From: Ruminococcus sp. UBA6407
GTDB lineage: Bacteria > Bacillota > Clostridia > Oscillospirales > Ruminococcaceae
NCBI GenBank assembly: GCA_002438605.1
Contig: DJPR01000020.1
Coordinates: 1 to 37,294 of the forward strand
DNA length: 37,294 nt
Direction: 5' to 3'
Shown here: positions 1-8,226 of the stretch, piece after piece
Layout: each line of letters begins with the position of its first letter
Numbering within the stretch: the stretch's first letter is position 1
Notes under the pieces: model-generated
Databases searched by the model: none
What the model saw: the letters and a program-made list of their open reading frames with translations, nothing else
What the model was told of the DNA's origin: nothing
Program-made: the position numbers and the translations under genes

Positions 1-1400
1 CTGCTACATCTGTTCCTTCAACAGTTACGTCCATTGTTACTGTATCACCGGGCTTAGCTGTTACTGTCGGAATTACCCAACCGATTTCGCCGCTCTGTGT
101 TACAGCTGTTGTAGTTGCATCTTCAATTATAATTGCACCGTCAACGAGGTTGATAAGTGATGTTATATCATTACCGTTTTCGTCTACAATCCATGCATTT
201 GCCCATGTGATTGGGTATTTGCCTGCCTTGCAGTTTTCCGGTACAGTATACTTGAGTGTGAATACTGTTGATCCGTCAGCAGCCTTCTTGTTAAGTCCGC
301 TTGGTGTAGCAAATGCAAGAAGTGATTCGCCATTGTCAACCATTTCAGCGTCATATGCTGAACCGCTTGCAACTCCTGCGTAGTCTACTCCTGCTGCGTG
401 AGCTATTCCGCCCTCGTAGCCTGCCACTGCTACATCTGTTCCGTCAACAGTTACATCCATTGTTACTGTATCACCGGGCTTAGCTGTTACTGTTGGAATT
501 ACCCAACCGATTTCGCCGCTCTGTGTTACAGCTGTTGTTGCAGCTGTTGTAGTTGCATCTTCAATTATAATTGCACCGTCAACGAGGTTGATAAGTGATG
601 TTATATCATTACCATTTTCGTCTACAATCCATGCATTTGCCCATGTGATTGGGTATTTGCCTGCCTTGCAGTTTTCCGGTACAGTATACTTGAGTGTGAA
701 TACTGTTGATCCGTCAGCAGCCTTCTTGTTAAGTCCGCTTGGTGTAGCAAATGCAAGAAGTGATTCGCCATTGTCAACCATTTCAGCGTCATATGCTGAA
801 CCGCTTGCAACTCCTGCATAGTCTACTCCTGCTGCGTGAGCTATTCCGCCCTCGTAGCCTGCCACTGCTACATCTGTTCCGTCAACAGTTACGTCCATTG
901 TTACTGTATCACCAGGCTTAGCTGTTACTGTCGGAATGATCCAACCGATTTCGCCGCTCTGTGTTACAGCTGTTGTAGTTGCACCTTCAACTACAATTGC
1001 ACCGTCAACGAGGTTGATAAGCGATGTTATATCATTACCGTTTTCATCTACAATAAGTGCATTCTCCCATGTAATCGGGTATTTGCCTGCCTTGCAGTTT
1101 TCCGGTACAGTATACTTGAGTGTAAATACTGTTGAGCCGTCAGCAGCCTTTTTGTTAAGTCCGCTTGGTGTAGCAAATGCGATAAGTGACTCACCGTTGT
1201 CAATTGTTTCAGCGTCATATGCTGAACCGCTTGCAACTCCTGCATAATCTACTCCTGCTGCGTGAGCTATTCCGCCCTCGTAGCCTGCTACTGCTACATC
1301 TGTTCCGTCAACAGTTACGTCCATTGTTACTGTATCACCAGGCTTAGCTGTTACTGTTGGAATTACCCAACCAATTTCGCCGCTCTGTGTTACAGCTGTT
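1..1400 (-). repeat. Tandem 426/438 bp coding repeats (type-B cohesins of scaB)
   Basis: The same coding unit starts near 81, 507, 945 and 1371, so the periods are 426, 438 and 426 bp. The 438 bp unit carries an extra 12 bp in the short Thr/Ala linker. The units at 150-383 and 588-821 differ at only a few bases over the whole stretch, while the rightmost unit is more diverged. This indicates recent unequal crossover or gene conversion, and it is a likely place for assembly collapse. Confidence 0.9.
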
Positions 1401-3100
1401 GTAGTTGCACCAGGTGTTACACTGCTAACAATTTCAATAGAACCGTCAACAAGATCAAGTTCTGCCAGCGTTGGAGGAACATTATCATCGCCTCCGCCTG
1501 GATGAATTGTTGCACTTGTATAAGATGTATCCCATTTAATCGGATATACACCAGGCTTAGCTCCGCTCTTTATCTTGAAACCAAAATAAGTTACTTCATC
1601 GCCCTGCTTTGCAATTGTACCTAATCCGGAAGCATTTGAAAATGTTGTAATAAACATTTTTTCATCCAGATTAACCATTGCATTGCCATAGCAAGAACTT
1701 GCACTAATTTCAACAAGCTCAAGAGCTGTTTCATCATAGCTTATTGAACCCTGGAGACCACGGATACCCTGTGTATCAGGATCTGTACCCCATGCTCTTG
1801 TTACATTTACTGGAACGTAAACAATATCAGAGCCCATATCGTCAGTGTACTTTTCGTTTCCGATTGACCACTGAAGCTTATCACCTACAGGTGTATTAGG
1901 CTTTGTTGTTGTTGCCTTTGTAGTTGTCTTGGCTGTAGTTGTTACTACTGAACCACCGCTGCCAAGTGTAATTGAACCGTCAACGAGGTCTACGTCAGCT
2001 AATGTCGGAGGAACATTGTCATCACCGCCGCCAGGGTGGATTGTTACTACAGTATCATCCTTAACCCATGTAATCGGATATGTTCCGTCCTTAGCTCCGT
2101 CCTTAACCTTGAAGCCGAAGTATGTTACTGTATCGCCTTTCTTAGCGATTGTACCGAGTCCTGTGCTGTTTGAAAGCGTTACTGTAATTCCGGCACTGCC
2201 TGTACTGCTTTCAACTGCACCATAACATGAATCACCGATTTCAACAAGCTCAAATGTGCTCTTGTCATAATCGATAAATGCCTGTAATCCACGGATTCCT
2301 TCCTTATCAGGATCAGAACCCCATGCATTTGTTACAAAAGCGTCAACGTAAATAACGTCGCCGGCCTTGTATGTATCCTTTGTAACGTCAGTAAGTGACC
2401 ACTGAAGTTTGCCTGTTGATGGTGTGACAGGCTTTGTAGTTGTCTTAGCTGTAGTTGTTACTACTGAACCGCCGTCACCAAGTATAATTGAACCGTCAAC
2501 GAGGTCTACATCAGCCAATGTCGGAGGAACATTGTCATCACCGCCGCCAGGGTGGATTGTTACTACAGTATCGTCCTTAACCCATGTAATCGGGTATGTA
2601 CCGTCTTTAGCTCCGCTTTTTACCTTGAAACCGAAGTATGTTACTGTATCGCCTTTCTCAGCAATTGTACCAAGACCTGTGCTGTTTGAAAGCGTTACAG
2701 TAATTCCGGCACTTGCTATACTGCTTTCAGTTGCACCATAGCATGATTCACCGATTTCAACAAGTTCAAATGCGCTTTTATCATAATCAATAAATGCCTG
2801 TAATCCACGGATACCTTCCTTGTCAGGATCTGTACCCCATGCATTTGTTACAAATACGTCAACGTAAATAACATCGCCTGCTTTGTAAGATGCCTGTTTT
2901 ACATTATCAATTGACCACTGGAGTGCATCGGCAGAAGAAGCATTTTTTGCAGCAACTTTATCATTTGCCGTAATAACAGACTGTTCAGCGAAGCTAGAAG
3001 CCTCGCTGACAGCATATGTACTAAACGGAACGGCAAACGCACTTGTGAGAATTGAAATTCCCATTGTCAAGGAAGTTACTGCTGATAGTATTCTCTTCAT
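1..3100 (-). CDS. scaB: ScaB-like primary scaffoldin, N-terminal 1033 codons (runs off left edge)
   Basis: Minus-strand frame open from an ATG at 3100 to the window edge, with GAAAGGA about 10 nt upstream. Residues 1-30 are a signal peptide (MKRILSAVTSLTMG start). Three cohesins of one type follow at about 45-205, 232-383 and 407-558, marked by GIRGLQAFIDYDK, YGFK/FGFK and HPGGGDDN motifs and separated by Thr-rich linkers. From about 572 a second cohesin type begins (GEIGWVIPTVTAKPGDTVTMD ... FTLKYTVPENCKAGKYPITW) and repeats every 142-146 residues; three are complete and a fourth is cut. In R. flavefaciens ScaB carries two cohesin types, one for enzyme-type dockerins and one for ScaA; the same split is inferred here. 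It lies 74 bp after scaA. The expected C-terminal X-dockerin for the cell-wall anchor is outside the window. Secreted, cell-surface cellulosome backbone. Confidence 0.88.
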   Translation of the reverse strand, partial: MKRILSAVTSLTMGISILTSAFAVPFSTYAVSEASSFAEQSVITANDKVAAKNASSADALQWSIDNVKQASYKAGDVIYVDVFVTNAWGTDPDKEGIRGLQAFIDYDKSAFELVEIGESCYGATESSIASAGITVTLSNSTGLGTIAEKGDTVTYFGFKVKSGAKDGTYPITWVKDDTVVTIHPGGGDDNVPPTLADVDLVDGSIILGDGGSVVTTTAKTTTKPVTPSTGKLQWSLTDVTKDTYKAGDVIYVDAFVTNAWGSDPDKEGIRGLQAFIDYDKSTFELVEIGDSCYGAVESSTGSAGITVTLSNSTGLGTIAKKGDTVTYFGFKVKDGAKDGTYPITWVKDDTVVTIHPGGGDDNVPPTLADVDLVDGSITLGSGGSVVTTTAKTTTKATTTKPNTPVGDKLQWSIGNEKYTDDMGSDIVYVPVNVTRAWGTDPDTQGIRGLQGSISYDETALELVEISASSCYGNAMVNLDEKMFITTFSNASGLGTIAKQGDEVTYFGFKIKSGAKPGVYPIKWDTSYTSATIHPGGGDDNVPPTLAELDLVDGSIEIVSSVTPGATTTAVTQSGEIGWVIPTVTAKPGDTVTMDVTVDGTDVAVAGYEGGIAHAAGVDYAGVASGSAYDAETIDNGESLIAFATPSGLNKKAADGSTVFTLKYTVPENCKAGKYPITWENALIVDENGNDITSLINLVDGAIVVEGATTTAVTQSGEIGWIIPTVTAKPGDTVTMDVTVDGTDVAVAGYEGGIAHAAGVDYAGVASGSAYDAEMVDNGESLLAFATPSGLNKKAADGSTVFTLKYTVPENCKAGKYPITWANAWIVDENGNDITSLINLVDGAIIIEDATTTAATTAVTQSGEIGWVIPTVTAKPGDTVTMDVTVDGTDVAVAGYEGGIAHAAGVDYAGVASGSAYDAEMVDNGESLLAFATPSGLNKKAADGSTVFTLKYTVPENCKAGKYPITWANAWIVDENGNDITSLINLVDGAIIIEDATTTAVTQSGEIGWVIPTVTAKPGDTVTMDVTVEGTDVA

Positions 3101-3174
3101 CAGTGCATTTTCCTTTCTGGGCAATGCCCGTTTTATCTAGTCTTAAATATTAAATTGTATTAGTGTGTGACAGA

Positions 3175-4848
3175 TTAGCCCTTGTAAGGAAGTGTGATGA
3201 GTTTAACAACTGATCTGATAATGCAGTATGAGTCATTTGTTGTGAGCTTATCATCAAGATCTACCTCAGCATTGATAGCACCCTGAGCTGTAAGCGGATA
3301 CTTTTCTGGGTTTGTGAGGTACTTGTTAAGGATAACAACGTCAGCAATATTTACCTTGCCATCGCAGTTTGTATCACCGTAAAGAACAGTGCCTGTTGAT
3401 GGAGTTGTTGGATCAACCTTTGTTGTTGAAGGAGCCTTTGTTGTTGTTGTTGCTGTTGTTGTAGGTGCCTTTGTTGTTGTAGGTGTTGGTGTTGTTGTTG
3501 AAGGAGCAGTTGTTGTTACTACTGAGCTGCCCTTTCCAAGTGTGATTGAACCGTCAACGAGGTCTACATCAGCCAATGTTGGAGGTGTATTGTTTTCACC
3601 GCCGCCTGGGTGGATTGTTACTATAGTTTCATCCTTATTCCATGTGATTGGATATGTACCGTCCTTAGCTCCGTCCTTAATCTTGAAGCCATAATATGTT
3701 ACTGTATCGTCTTTCTTAGCAATTGTACCAAGACCTGTGCTGTTTGAAAGTGTTACTGTGATACCGGCACTTTCTAAGCTGCTTTCAACTGCACCGTAGC
3801 ATGATTCACCGATTTCAACAAGTTCAAATGCGTCCTTATCATAATCGATAAATGCCTGTAATCCACGGATACCTTCCTTATCAGGATCTGAACCCCATGC
3901 ATTTGTTACGAATACGTCAACGTAAACAACATCGCCAGCCTTGTATGATTCCTCTGTAACATCATTAATAGACCACTGAAGCTTATCTGTTGTTGGAGGT
4001 GTGTCAGGCTTTGTTGTTGTAGTTGCAGCAGGCTTTGTTGTAGTTGCAGCAGGCTTTGTTGTTGTAGGTGTTGCAGCTGTTGTTGTTGTCTGTGCATCAC
4101 CCTCAACTGTAACTGTAATACCCTTTGTTTCAAGACCGCCGTAGAAGAGGTTGTCATAGCACTCAGCAACTGAAAGGTCATGTGTACCTACCTGTGTTGT
4201 TGAGTTCTTTCCTGAATACTTAGGATCATCTGGGTACTGGTCTTCGTTGATGAAGTCAATCTTGTAATCACCAGCCGGTGTGCCCTTTTCAAATGTTACA
4301 TAGAATGTAGCAACAGGGAAAGCTGTAGAGCTGCCTTCAATATATTCGCCCTTCTGAGCTGTTGTCCAAGAGAAGCCTAATCTCTTATCAGATGCCTTTT
4401 CAGCCTGGTAGTCACCTGCAGGAGTATACTTGCCTGTTCTGCCTGCAATTGTTCCTACGAAGAAAAGACCAGTTGTACAAATAACTGTTGTGCCCTTCTT
4501 TTCACCGTTCTGAATAGTATAATTATACTGTTCACGGTCAGCAAAAAGCTTGTCGATGCTGTCCATCTTAACTGTGTCGCCTTCACAAGTCATCATAGCT
4601 GTGATTGAAGCTGTATCGGAAAGTCCGTCTGTATCAGGAGTTTCCTCGAAGTAAACGTCACATTTTACAGTTACATCACCTGCTGCGATTTCTGAAGCAG
4701 AAATAGTTGTCTTTTCAGACTCAATAGTAAGTGTCTTATAAGTCTTGTCATAAGTTAATGCACTTCCTGCAAACGGAACTGCTAATGCGCCTGCTGTGAG
4801 TGAAGCGCTCATAGCAAGTGATGTAAGAGTTGAAATAAATTTTTTCAT
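3175..4848 (-). CDS. scaA: ScaA-like scaffoldin: X module, one cohesin, dockerin
   Basis: 557 residues, signal peptide at 1-31. Residues 33-250 form a module I do not recognise; parts (a GDVTVKCDVYF strand and ATFYVTFEKGTPAGDYKIDF) look like a very divergent cohesin with an insertion. A Thr/Pro linker follows (about 253-287), then a cohesin at 288-438 almost the same as the first two of scaB, a second Thr linker (442-487) and a dockerin at 490-557. The first dockerin calcium loop is canonical (DTNCDGKVNIAD); the second is degenerate (DLDDKLTTND). In R. flavefaciens ScaA binds enzymes through its cohesins and docks into ScaB. Position between scaC and scaB supports the name. The RBS GAAAGGA lies 10 nt before the ATG. 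Confidence 0.85.
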   Translation of the reverse strand: MKKFISTLTSLAMSASLTAGALAVPFAGSALTYDKTYKTLTIESEKTTISASEIAAGDVTVKCDVYFEETPDTDGLSDTASITAMMTCEGDTVKMDSIDKLFADREQYNYTIQNGEKKGTTVICTTGLFFVGTIAGRTGKYTPAGDYQAEKASDKRLGFSWTTAQKGEYIEGSSTAFPVATFYVTFEKGTPAGDYKIDFINEDQYPDDPKYSGKNSTTQVGTHDLSVAECYDNLFYGGLETKGITVTVEGDAQTTTTAATPTTTKPAATTTKPAATTTTKPDTPPTTDKLQWSINDVTEESYKAGDVVYVDVFVTNAWGSDPDKEGIRGLQAFIDYDKDAFELVEIGESCYGAVESSLESAGITVTLSNSTGLGTIAKKDDTVTYYGFKIKDGAKDGTYPITWNKDETIVTIHPGGGENNTPPTLADVDLVDGSITLGKGSSVVTTTAPSTTTPTPTTTKAPTTTATTTTKAPSTTKVDPTTPSTGTVLYGDTNCDGKVNIADVVILNKYLTNPEKYPLTAQGAINAEVDLDDKLTTNDSYCIIRSVVKLITLPYKG

Positions 4849-4894
4849 CTGTTTTAATTCCTTTCTTTAAGGCATGAAGCCAATATTGATGTTT

Positions 4895-4922
4895 GTTATA
4901 TAGGGTTAACCCGAAAAATCAA
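4895..4922 (-). promoter_or_regulatory. Possible scaA promoter with palindromic spacer
   Basis: In the 93 bp scaC-scaA gap the minus strand reads TTGATT, 16 nt, TATAAC. The spacer contains the perfect palindrome GGGTTAACCC (4903-4912), a possible operator. The -35 and -10 are each one or two bases off consensus, so this is tentative. Read-through from the scaC promoter is also possible. Confidence 0.4.
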
Positions 4923-4941
4923 GCAAAATGCCCGGAGTTTT

Positions 4942-5766
4942 TTAAACCGGAAGAGATGTTATAGCTTTAAGAATGTACTTCTGAACTGAAACAGCATCCT
5001 GTGCGTTTACGCCGTTTCCGTTACCCTGAACATCTGCGTTAAGCTTACCCTGTGCAGTAAGCGGATATGTTTTTTCATTAATCAGGAAGCACTTAATTAA
5101 AACTGCGTCTGAAATGTCAACCTTACCATCGCAGTTAGCATCGCCTGCTAATGTAACAGTACCTGCAGAACCGCCGACAGTAACAGAACCGTTTGTTAAT
5201 GCAGTATCATACATTACTCTTGTTCCGTTGTAATAGCCAACCTTAACATCCTTATTAGTTACGCCTGAACCCGGATATGTTTCACGAGCAATGCCCTGAA
5301 TGTCAAAATCAGCTACTGAACCTGACTTTGCAGATGATGATACAGTACCTGTAATTGTGAGCATTACGCCCTCACCCTGCAGCCAGTATTTTGAATCCTC
5401 AGCTGCTGTTGACCAACATACATTAACTGCACTGTTTGTTTTATCAATGTAGTAGTCGAACAAAGGAGCTGATGATGCAGATGTGTCTACTGATTCAGCT
5501 TTTGTTTCTGTTAAAGGACCTGCCTCAACATCACTGATTGTAACGAGTGTACTATCATAACCGATAGCAAATTCACAAGCATTGATACCTGTTGACGGGA
5601 TATCTGAAAGTGATACTTCAATTTCAAATGTACCGCCTGCTTCGGCAGTTACTTTGTTTGCAGAAATTGCAACCTTTTCACCTGCCGCAAATGTAAATGA
5701 TGGCATTGCACTGCAAGCCATTACCATTATCGCTGCTGCTCCTGCGATAATTCTGTTTCTCCTCAT
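4942..5766 (-). CDS. scaC: ScaC-like adaptor scaffoldin: one cohesin plus dockerin
   Basis: 274 residues, close to the size of R. flavefaciens ScaC. Signal peptide at 1-27 (MRRNRIIAGAAAIMVMACSA). One cohesin at about 30-200 (VSLSDIPSTGINACEFAIGYD, then GVMLTITGTVSSSAKSGSV), different in sequence from those of ScaA and ScaB. Dockerin at 203-274 with loops DANCDGKVDISD and DVQGNGNGVNAQD. In R. flavefaciens ScaC docks through its dockerin onto ScaA cohesins and offers a cohesin of new specificity, so it widens the range of enzymes carried; the same role is inferred here. It is first in the cluster, behind its own promoter, with a strong AAGGAGG before the ATG. Confidence 0.87.
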   Translation of the reverse strand: MRRNRIIAGAAAIMVMACSAMPSFTFAAGEKVAISANKVTAEAGGTFEIEVSLSDIPSTGINACEFAIGYDSTLVTISDVEAGPLTETKAESVDTSASSAPLFDYYIDKTNSAVNVCWSTAAEDSKYWLQGEGVMLTITGTVSSSAKSGSVADFDIQGIARETYPGSGVTNKDVKVGYYNGTRVMYDTALTNGSVTVGGSAGTVTLAGDANCDGKVDISDAVLIKCFLINEKTYPLTAQGKLNADVQGNGNGVNAQDAVSVQKYILKAITSLPV

Positions 5767-5905
5767 TTTCTTTTCCTCCTTAATTTCGGATTAATATAAC
5801 CGGAAAGCTTTAATTCCTGCGTTATATAATGTTTTTGCTGCAGTAAATACAGCTGCGAAATGTTCACACTTCACTTAAATTTACTTATAGTAACCCACAC
5901 TTAAT

Positions 5906-5934
5906 ATTATAAAATAGACCTTGTTTAAAGTCAA
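5906..5934 (-). promoter_or_regulatory. SigA-type promoter of the sca cluster
   Basis: Minus strand: TTGACT (5934-5929), 17 nt, TATAAT (5911-5906). Transcription would begin near 5899, giving a leader of about 130 nt before the scaC ATG at 5766. Confidence 0.75.
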
Positions 5935-6353
5935 TAGGTTTTTCCGTTTTTGTAAAAACTTATAAATGAAGATAGGTAAAATTGTACATATTATCAATTA
6001 AAACTTCAAACATGGCAATATTTAATTTAAATTCAGCGTGGTAAATGGGGATTTTCCGTTCAGCATAAGTAACCAGCGAAGTGCAGTCGAGTTCCCAACA
6101 CTCTACTTTATTTTATTCTTAAAATCATTATATATCAGACATTCAAAAAAGTAAATAGCTTTAAAAGGATTTTAATGTTTTATATAAAACAACGCAGTAT
6201 TTTTTGTAGCTTTTCACAAAGAAATATGTCAATAATATAAACATTACACAATCTTTTTTGCATTCTGATTAACAAATAAACTGTTTTAATCAAGACCTAC
6301 GGATTATTCAAAAAAAGTACATAATAACGGGACATTCCCCCTTAAAAACATAT

Positions 6354-6390
6354 GGCAGCACTGCACAAGGATTATGCGGTGCTGCCTTAA
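6354..6390. repeat. Dispersed hairpin repeat (AAGGCAACACCGCA family)
   Basis: GGCAGCACTGCAC and GTGCGGTGCTGCC-like arms fold into a hairpin ending in CTTAA. On the minus strand it is followed by a short T run, so it may also end dusB transcription. Confidence 0.6.
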
Positions 6391-6450
6391 AATCAGCAAT
6401 TTTACCAAATGCGACACCAAAGACATATACATTATAAATGTATACAGATT

Positions 6451-7440
6451 TCAGGACATTCTTTCATGCTGAAGTCTTATAAACTCCTCTGCAAGCTGTT
6501 CCGCCTCGGAATATGACGTCAGATTATAGCATCTTGCTCTGAATTTTGCGGAGGCATAGTACCCGTTCATGTACCATGCTGCATGCTTTCTTGCTTCATG
6601 AATCGCCAGTTCCTCAGACTTTTCACTAATATCCAGAATAAGCCTTATATGCCTGAGCATGACTGACATTTTCTCCTCTATTGTGGGAGCTGTATATTCC
6701 TCGCCTTTATAATAAGAAGAAATTTCCTTAAAAACAAAAGGATTGCCATAGCTGCCCCTGCCGATCATCACCAGATCACAGCCTGTTTGTTCATACATAT
6801 CAAGACAGCTTTTCAAGTCTGTAACATCTCCGTTTGCAATTACAGGTATTTTGACATTCTTCTTGACCTCGGAAATGATTTTCCAATCAGCTTCACCTGT
6901 ATAAAATTGCTCCCTTGTTCTGCCATGAACCGTAATTGCCGCAGCTCCGGATGCTTCCATTGCCTTTGCAAACTCGACAGCATTTACACTGCTATCATCC
7001 CAGCCCTTCCTGAACTTAACCGTAACAGGAACAGACGATGCTCTCACAACCGACTCGGCAACTGCCGCAGCTTGCTTTACATCACGCATAAGTGCAGAAC
7101 CACAGCCTATTCCGACAACTTTTGGTACAGGACACCCCATATTTATATCTATAATATCAGGATTGTATTTGCTGACAATTTCAACTGCCCTTTCCATAAA
7201 TTCAGGTTCATTCCCAAAAAGCTGTATCGCCATAGGACGTTCTTTTTCGGTTACTGTACAAAGCTCATTTGTTTTTCTGTCACTGTAGCACAGTCCTTTT
7301 GCAGACACCATTTCACTTGTAACATACGAAGCCCCGTATTCCCTGCAAATAAGTCTGTAAGCTCGGTCTGCAACGCTAGCCATTGGAGCAAGTGCGGCAG
7401 TTTTCTCTATCTTGACATTTCCTATTTTAATATATTCCAT
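6451..7440 (-). CDS. dusB: tRNA-dihydrouridine synthase (DusB type)
   Basis: 329 residues, full length. FMN enzyme that reduces specific uridines in the tRNA D-loop to dihydrouridine using NADPH. Seen: N-terminal APMASVADRAYR (18-29), NMGCP with the catalytic Cys at 103, GSALMRDV, VTVKFRKGWD, ITVHGRTREQFYTGEADW, and the phosphate-binding VIANGDV and MIGRGSYGNPFVF. A TIM barrel is followed by the C-terminal helical domain. Its ATG overlaps the stop of the upstream GtrA-like gene (TAATG), so the two are translationally coupled. Firmicute dusB often sits with unrelated housekeeping genes, as here. Confidence 0.95.
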   Translation of the reverse strand: MEYIKIGNVKIEKTAALAPMASVADRAYRLICREYGASYVTSEMVSAKGLCYSDRKTNELCTVTEKERPMAIQLFGNEPEFMERAVEIVSKYNPDIIDINMGCPVPKVVGIGCGSALMRDVKQAAAVAESVVRASSVPVTVKFRKGWDDSSVNAVEFAKAMEASGAAAITVHGRTREQFYTGEADWKIISEVKKNVKIPVIANGDVTDLKSCLDMYEQTGCDLVMIGRGSYGNPFVFKEISSYYKGEEYTAPTIEEKMSVMLRHIRLILDISEKSEELAIHEARKHAAWYMNGYYASAKFRARCYNLTSYSEAEQLAEEFIRLQHERMS

Positions 7441-7982
7441 TACTGCTTTTCCTGTACCACCGCATTTTTCGGCTTTTTAAACACTACAAGCTTGCTGAAT
7501 ACATAGTTAAGTATAAGAATCATAACCTGTGACAACATAGTCCAGATAAATTCGTTCATTTTTTCAGGAGTTCCCATAAGCTTGCTCATAAATTTATTTG
7601 AAAGAAGTCCGCTTGAATAATTTATTTTGTCAAGTCCAAATACATCAATGAAAAATCCCGAACATTTTTCCACAAAAATAAAGGTTATAAGCAGGTCAAG
7701 GCAGAATGTTACTGCTCTTCCTGCATAAAATGCTGCTGCCTCCTTTGCAAGCTGTCCGACTGTATTTGTCTTGCTTTTAAACACAAACTTTTTATTTGTG
7801 ACGAATGCAAAGGTTATTGAAACGATTTGGGCAATTGCTGTAGCAATCATTGCTCCGTTTGAAATGTTGCCCATAAGGAGTCTTGAACCGAAACGGGTTA
7901 TGTAATAAACCAGCGTTGTACAGCCTCCCATGATTATATACATTATGACTTCCTCATATTTTAAAAAGAGTTTTTTAAGCAT
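7440..7982 (-). CDS. GtrA-family membrane protein
   Basis: 180 residues from the ATG at 7982 (MLKKLFLKYEEVIMYIIMGG), which begins like most GtrA proteins. Four hydrophobic helices: about 13-33, 42-62, 80-105 and 140-165, with the internal FVTNKKFVFK motif typical of the family. GtrA-like proteins help move lipid-linked sugars across the membrane or modify teichoic acids and polysaccharides; the substrate is unknown. The start is uncertain: AGAAAGG lies 15 nt before 7982 and directly abuts another in-frame ATG at 7997. The stop overlaps the dusB start by one base. Confidence 0.8.
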   Translation of the reverse strand: MLKKLFLKYEEVIMYIIMGGCTTLVYYITRFGSRLLMGNISNGAMIATAIAQIVSITFAFVTNKKFVFKSKTNTVGQLAKEAAAFYAGRAVTFCLDLLITFIFVEKCSGFFIDVFGLDKINYSSGLLSNKFMSKLMGTPEKMNEFIWTMLSQVMILILNYVFSKLVVFKKPKNAVVQEKQ

Positions 7983-8130
7983 AGTTAATAATAACATCCT
8001 TTCTGAACAGTCAATGCCGTACAAGGTTTTTATAGGTGCATTGTGCGGTATTTCCCATAGTATATCATTATAATAATAACAATTTATCGCATAAATTTCA
8101 AGACTTATTTAAAATTTTATTTATCAGCAC

Positions 8131-8159
8131 TTGATTATTTTTATTTACTGTGATAAGAT
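8131..8159 (+). promoter_or_regulatory. Promoter of the CNNM/CorC gene
   Basis: TTGATT (8131-8136), 17 nt, TAAGAT (8154-8159). Just downstream, ATTTACAC and GTGTAAAT (8169-8176 and 8190-8197) form an 8 bp inverted repeat with a 13 nt spacer near the expected transcript start, a possible operator or 5' hairpin. Confidence 0.55.
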
Positions 8160-8226
8160 AGTATGTATATTTACACCTTAATCATCATAGTGTAAATTAT
8201 AACTATACATTAAAGAAAGGATTTAT

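Larger units (their letters stand above)
5767..6450. other. Gene-free stretch between dusB and scaC
   Basis: 684 bp of AT-rich DNA with no coding frame I would accept. It holds the scaC promoter and a leader of about 130 nt (right of 5766), an unexplained less AT-rich segment at 6037-6107, a hairpin repeat at 6354-6390 and an 8 bp perfect inverted repeat (TATACATT, 3 nt loop) at 6425-6443 just beyond the dusB stop. Confidence 0.7.

Noticed and set aside
1..1400. Regular repeats that could be mistaken for a CRISPR array or satellite
   Set aside because: Period of 426/438 bp is a multiple of three and the minus strand codes for cohesin modules throughout.
150..2741. Plus-strand open frames across the scaffoldin genes
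   Set aside because: They lie opposite clear cohesin coding sequence, lack ribosome binding sites, and repeat only because the real gene repeats.
6037..6107. Possible structured RNA upstream of the sca cluster
   Set aside because: The segment is less AT-rich than its surroundings but I see no convincing stem set or match to a known RNA.
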